Translations under genes and position numbers: made by a program
Part shown: positions 61,150 through 64,000 of the stretch, piece after piece
Layout of the letters: each line of letters opens with the position of its first letter
How positions within the stretch are numbered: position 1 is the first letter of the stretch
Origin: a bacterium
Lineage (GTDB): Bacteria; SZUA-79; Acidulodesulfobacterales; Acidulodesulfobacteraceae
NCBI GenBank assembly: GCA_021784835.1
Contig: JAJYHI010000061.1
Location: 24,806-88,805 of the forward strand
Length of the DNA: 64,000 bases
Reading direction: 5' to 3'
Notes under the pieces: model-generated
Told to the model about the DNA's origin: nothing
The model's input: only the letters and a program-made list of their open reading frames with translations
Database searches by the model: none

Positions 61150-63684
61150 ATGAAAAAACAAAACGAAGGCGATACGGGCGGGCGGCTTGCCGAAAATTTT
61201 TCAGAAAACGCCGTAACCGTTTTAAAGAAAAGATATTTGGCAAAAGACTCTAAAGGCGAAATTATAGAAACCGTAACCGGACTTTTCGAAAGAGTCGCAA
61301 AAAATATTTCCGAAGCAGATTTGAATTACGGAAAAACCGGAAAAGATGCGGAAAAAACCGCAGGCGAATTTTTAAACGAGATGGAGTATCTGCGTTTTCT
61401 TCCGAATTCTCCCACTTTAATGAATGCCGGCAGGCCGCTGCAGCAGCTTTCCGCGTGTTTCGTTCTTCCCATAGAAGATTCTATGGAATCTATTTTCGAA
61501 ACGATAAAAAACACTGCGCTTATACACCAGAGCGGCGGCGGAACGGGCTTTTCCTTTTCGTCGTTAAGGCCGAAAAACGACGTCGTCCATTCGACTAAGG
61601 GCGTTTCGAGCGGGCCGGTTTCATTTATGCAGGTATTTAACAGCGCTACCGAAGCCATAAAACAGGGCGGTACTAGAAGAGGGGCAAATATGGGCATCTT
61701 AAGAATAGACCACCCCGACATTATGGATTTCATAATATCGAAGAAAGATACGTCTAAGTTGAATAATTTTAATATTTCCGTCGCAATAACGGAAGATTTC
61801 ATGGAACATGCGTTAAAAAACGAGGACTATCCTTTGATAAATCCAAGGAATAACGAAACAGTAAAATATATAAACGCAAAAGAAGTCTTCGAACTTATAG
61901 TCGAAATGGCATGGTCTAGCGGGGAACCGGGGATTATCTTCATAGACAGAATAAACAAACTGAATCCGATACCTAAGGCAGGAAAAATAGAAGCCACCAA
62001 CCCGTGCGGAGAACAGCCCCTGGTCGCTTACGAATCATGCAACTTAGGTTCTATCAACATCGGAAAATTTATAAAAAAAAATAAAATTGAAAAAGATAGC
62101 TTTAATCTCAAGGAAGCGCTGAAAAAACTCGAAAATAATCCCGATGGCGCAATATCCGGCTATCTGGATTCTATCGACTTTGAAGGACTTAAGAAAACCG
62201 TCCGCAACGCGGTTCATTTTTTAGACAACGTAATCGACAAGAACAATTATCCTATTGAAAAAATAAAACAGATGACGCTTTCTAACAGGAAAATAGGGCT
62301 GGGCATCATGGGATACGCCGATACCCTTATAAAACTGGGAATACCCTATGACAGCGGACTCGCGCTTAAAATTGCGGAAAGCATAATGAGCTTTATCGAT
62401 AAAGAATCAAAGGCAAAATCTGAAGAGCTCGGCATCGAACGCGGCAGTTTTCCGAACTTTAAAGGCTCCCTCTGGGAAGAAAAAGGGTTCAAGGCTATGA
62501 GAAACGGCACGACCACCACTATAGCCCCTACCGGAACTATCAGCATAATCGGCGGCGCTTCGAGCGGCATAGAGCCTTTGTTTGCATTAGCTTACGAAAG
62601 GCACGTATTGGACAAACAGACTTTGATAGAAATCGACAAAAACCTTAAAGGCGTTTTAGAGTCTATGGGGGTTTATTCCGCAAAATTAATAGATTTTATC
62701 GTAAAAAACGGCAGCCTCGGAAAAAATTACGGTAAAGGCGTCGCTGAATTGCTGGCCAAAGAAGAATACGAATATTTAAGCAAAATATTTATTACCTCGC
62801 ATGATATTGCGCCTAAATGGCATGTTATGACACAGGCCGCTTTTCAAAAATTTACCGACAATGCCGTCAGTAAAACCGTTAACTTTCCTAATTCGGCAAA
62901 AAAAGAAGATATTAAAGAGGTTTATACGCTTGCCTATAACCTTAACCTGAAGGGCATTACCGTTTACAGAGACGGTTCGAGAGAGCAGGTTTTAACGTCT
63001 GGCTCTTCCGTAGGAGGCGGCGGCGCGGAGAACAAATATGCATGCCCTGTTTGCGGCTCATATATATCGGAACCTATCGACATGAAGCCCGTTTCCGGCG
63101 ATAATATCTCCGAAAATATAAAAAATAATAATCCCGATAAAAAAATAGACAGGCAAATAGAACCGAGGAAGCGCCCGGATATGATACGCGGGGTTACTAT
63201 TAAAACGACGACCGGCTGCGGACCGCTATACGTTACTATAAATTACGACGAAAACGGAAAGCCTTTCGAAATATTTAACTCTATAGGCAAATCCGGCGGT
63301 TGCGCCCAGTCCCAAACCGAATCCACCGGCAGAATGGTAAGTCTTGCCCTGAGGTCGGGAATAGGCGCAGAAGAAATAATCGGACAGCTGAAAGGAATAA
63401 GGTGCAACATCCCTTACGGTTTCGGGGCTGGAATAATACATTCGTGCGCGGATGCCATAGGAAAAGCCCTTGAAAAAAGCCTTATGGAAAAAACGCGCGG
63501 CAAAACGCCGGAAACCGGGATGGAAAAGGGAGCCGACCATGGCCCCAACGGCGACGGCAGCCGTCATAACCGCGGCCGCGCCGTCCAAGGAAGAGGCGCA
63601 TGCCCTTCATGCGGCGGCTCTAATTTAAAACATGCGGAAGGCTGTACGGTTTGTCTCGATTGCGGATACTCGGATTGCGGATAA
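61150..63684 (+). CDS. nrdJ: Adenosylcobalamin-dependent ribonucleotide reductase (class II)
   Basis: NrdJ reduces ribonucleotides to deoxyribonucleotides via an AdoCbl-generated thiyl radical, independent of oxygen. The 844-residue protein shows Cys103 in SACFVLPIED, HQSGGGTGFSFSSLRPK, GGTRRGANMGILRIDHPD, and the radical/redox triad in NPCGEQPLVAYESCNLGS (Cys286, Glu288, Cys297). It also has APTGTISIIGGASSGIEPLF. A C-terminal extension has CPVCGSYI, TTGCGPLYVTINYDENGKPF, SGGCAQSQTESTGRM, and a final zinc-ribbon-like ACPSCGGSN with CTVCLDCGYSDCG, which regenerates the active-site dithiol. The ATG follows GCGGGAGGAACAG. No intein is present. Cobalamin synthesis gene cobQ in this window fits the cofactor need. 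Confidence 0.95.
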   Translation: MKKQNEGDTGGRLAENFSENAVTVLKKRYLAKDSKGEIIETVTGLFERVAKNISEADLNYGKTGKDAEKTAGEFLNEMEYLRFLPNSPTLMNAGRPLQQLSACFVLPIEDSMESIFETIKNTALIHQSGGGTGFSFSSLRPKNDVVHSTKGVSSGPVSFMQVFNSATEAIKQGGTRRGANMGILRIDHPDIMDFIISKKDTSKLNNFNISVAITEDFMEHALKNEDYPLINPRNNETVKYINAKEVFELIVEMAWSSGEPGIIFIDRINKLNPIPKAGKIEATNPCGEQPLVAYESCNLGSINIGKFIKKNKIEKDSFNLKEALKKLENNPDGAISGYLDSIDFEGLKKTVRNAVHFLDNVIDKNNYPIEKIKQMTLSNRKIGLGIMGYADTLIKLGIPYDSGLALKIAESIMSFIDKESKAKSEELGIERGSFPNFKGSLWEEKGFKAMRNGTTTTIAPTGTISIIGGASSGIEPLFALAYERHVLDKQTLIEIDKNLKGVLESMGVYSAKLIDFIVKNGSLGKNYGKGVAELLAKEEYEYLSKIFITSHDIAPKWHVMTQAAFQKFTDNAVSKTVNFPNSAKKEDIKEVYTLAYNLNLKGITVYRDGSREQVLTSGSSVGGGGAENKYACPVCGSYISEPIDMKPVSGDNISENIKNNNPDKKIDRQIEPRKRPDMIRGVTIKTTTGCGPLYVTINYDENGKPFEIFNSIGKSGGCAQSQTESTGRMVSLALRSGIGAEEIIGQLKGIRCNIPYGFGAGIIHSCADAIGKALEKSLMEKTRGKTPETGMEKGADHGPNGDGSRHNRGRAVQGRGACPSCGGSNLKHAEGCTVCLDCGYSDCG

Positions 63685-63758
63685 TATAATAAGATATTTA
63701 ATAATATAAAAATAAATTAAAATATTATAAAGGGATTTTACGCGCATTACGCAAATGA
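63685..63758. other. AT-rich spacer after nrdJ, no terminator seen
   Basis: The spacer is mostly A/T and ends with repeated ATTACGC (63746-63752 and 63758-63764). No hairpin plus T run is visible for nrdJ. Confidence 0.3.
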
Positions 63759-63974
63759 TTACGCGGAAAAGTTTTCGGACGGCATTCCTACGAAGAATCC
63801 TTGCGCGTAATTCACCTTTAGTTTTTTTAATTCGTTTAAAACTTCTTCGGATTCGATGAATTCCGCAATAGTTTCCTGACTTTGACACCTCACATCATTC
63901 AAAGTCAATAAAATAGCGCATCTGCATTTTTATTTCGTGCAAAATTTTACTACCGTTGCTATTTTGACCAGTAT
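63759..63974 (-). pseudogene. Degraded EAL-domain (cyclic di-GMP phosphodiesterase) gene, C-terminal end
   Basis: From 63878 down to the stop at 63759 the frame reads QETIAEFIESEEVL and then NYAQGFFVGMP, the classical EAL C-terminus (TIAEFVE and YAQGYYIGKP-like). Same-frame sequence at 63974-63933 reads ILVKIATVVKFCTK, like the preceding EAL helix. Between them lies about 54 bases with a TAA stop at 63932-63930, where only some five residues are expected. Another TAA lies just upstream of the ILV segment (63977-63975). The C-terminal assignment is good; the upstream match is weaker and the gene runs off the window. It may instead be a coding tail truncated by an insertion. Confidence 0.6.
63877..63907. 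repeat. Inverted repeat inside the broken EAL gene
   Basis: TGACTTTGA (63877-63885) and TCAAAGTCA (63899-63907) are perfect 9-bp inverted repeats, 13 bases apart. They lie at the point where the EAL similarity is interrupted and could be the trace of a small inserted element. Confidence 0.5.
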
Positions 63975-64000
63975 TTATGTGGGATTAGGCGGTATCGGGG

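Noticed and set aside
63625..63888. Open frame on minus reading MSKSGNYCGIHRI...
   Set aside because: It crosses the EAL remnant in a different frame, is rich in Arg/Ile by chance and overlaps the nrdJ end; the EAL reading is better supported.
63889..64000. Edge of an insertion sequence
   Set aside because: A frame ending RYFIDFE and the nearby inverted repeat hint at one, but no transposase motif is legible and the sequence continues past the window.

Overview
The window comes from the chromosome of a diderm (Gram-negative) bacterium with AT-rich intergenic DNA. Outer-membrane biology is evident from a Tol system, two lipoproteins with clear lipoboxes, a periplasmic C-terminal processing protease and a WbaP-like sugar-phosphate transferase with an O-antigen ligase-like partner. 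The gene set (class II ribonucleotide reductase, GH57-based glycogen metabolism, short-form ArgA-like acetyltransferase with ArgJ, HD-GYP signalling) suggests a deltaproteobacterial / Desulfobacterota-like lineage, possibly the Acidulodesulfobacterales (SZUA-79/Sva0485) type. That placement is inference from gene content, not from any search. About 54 protein genes are packed tightly. Nearly all lie on the minus strand; only thiE-ftsE-ftsX and nrdJ are on plus. I see no tRNA, rRNA, CRISPR array or complete insertion sequence.

Layout. 1-3.3 kb: start of pyrF, a YibQ-type divergent polysaccharide deacetylase, ctpA, and a small Ala/Pro-repeat lipoprotein with a textbook promoter. 3.4-5.6 kb (plus): thiE, ftsE, ftsX. 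5.6-18.5 kb: cobQ, a GAF/HD-GYP protein with a cysteine-rich insertion, accA, dnaE, guaA, guaB, a Ppx/GppA phosphatase, and a gamma-carbonic-anhydrase-like protein. 18.6-24.1 kb: the classic rpsB-tsf-pyrH-frr-uppS-cdsA-dxr operon. 24.2-30.3 kb: CE4 deacetylase, argJ, secA, a PmbA/TldE-like protein. 30.4-36.9 kb: acn, nadK, recN, an ArgA-like GNAT, rhodanese, and ppsR ending in a strong bidirectional terminator. 37-40 kb: polysaccharide genes. 40-48.8 kb: a glycogen cluster with three different GH57 enzymes, glgA and a DUF4912 protein. 48.9-54.3 kb: panD-amidohydrolase-panC, an RlaP-like nucleotidyltransferase, a TPR protein, glpK. 54.4-60.8 kb: tolQ-tolR-tolA-tolB-cpoB-tsaD-rsmA, with no pal between tolB and cpoB. 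61.1-63.7 kb (plus): nrdJ. The right edge holds a decayed EAL-domain gene.

How the genes fit together. The housekeeping blocks cover GTP synthesis, translation, isoprenoid/phospholipid precursors, secretion and cell-envelope constriction. AdoCbl-dependent NrdJ is matched by the cobalamin gene cobQ. The most informative non-coding region is the 328-bp divergent interval between tolQ and nrdJ. It carries two NrdR-type boxes 31 bp apart over the nrdJ promoter, and an 11-bp direct-repeat array immediately upstream of a candidate tolQ promoter. I found no clear new multi-gene system. The best leads are the cysteine-cluster GAF/HD-GYP sensor, the GH57 trio, the pal-less Tol operon, the amidohydrolase inside the pantothenate operon, and the two control elements near 61 kb.
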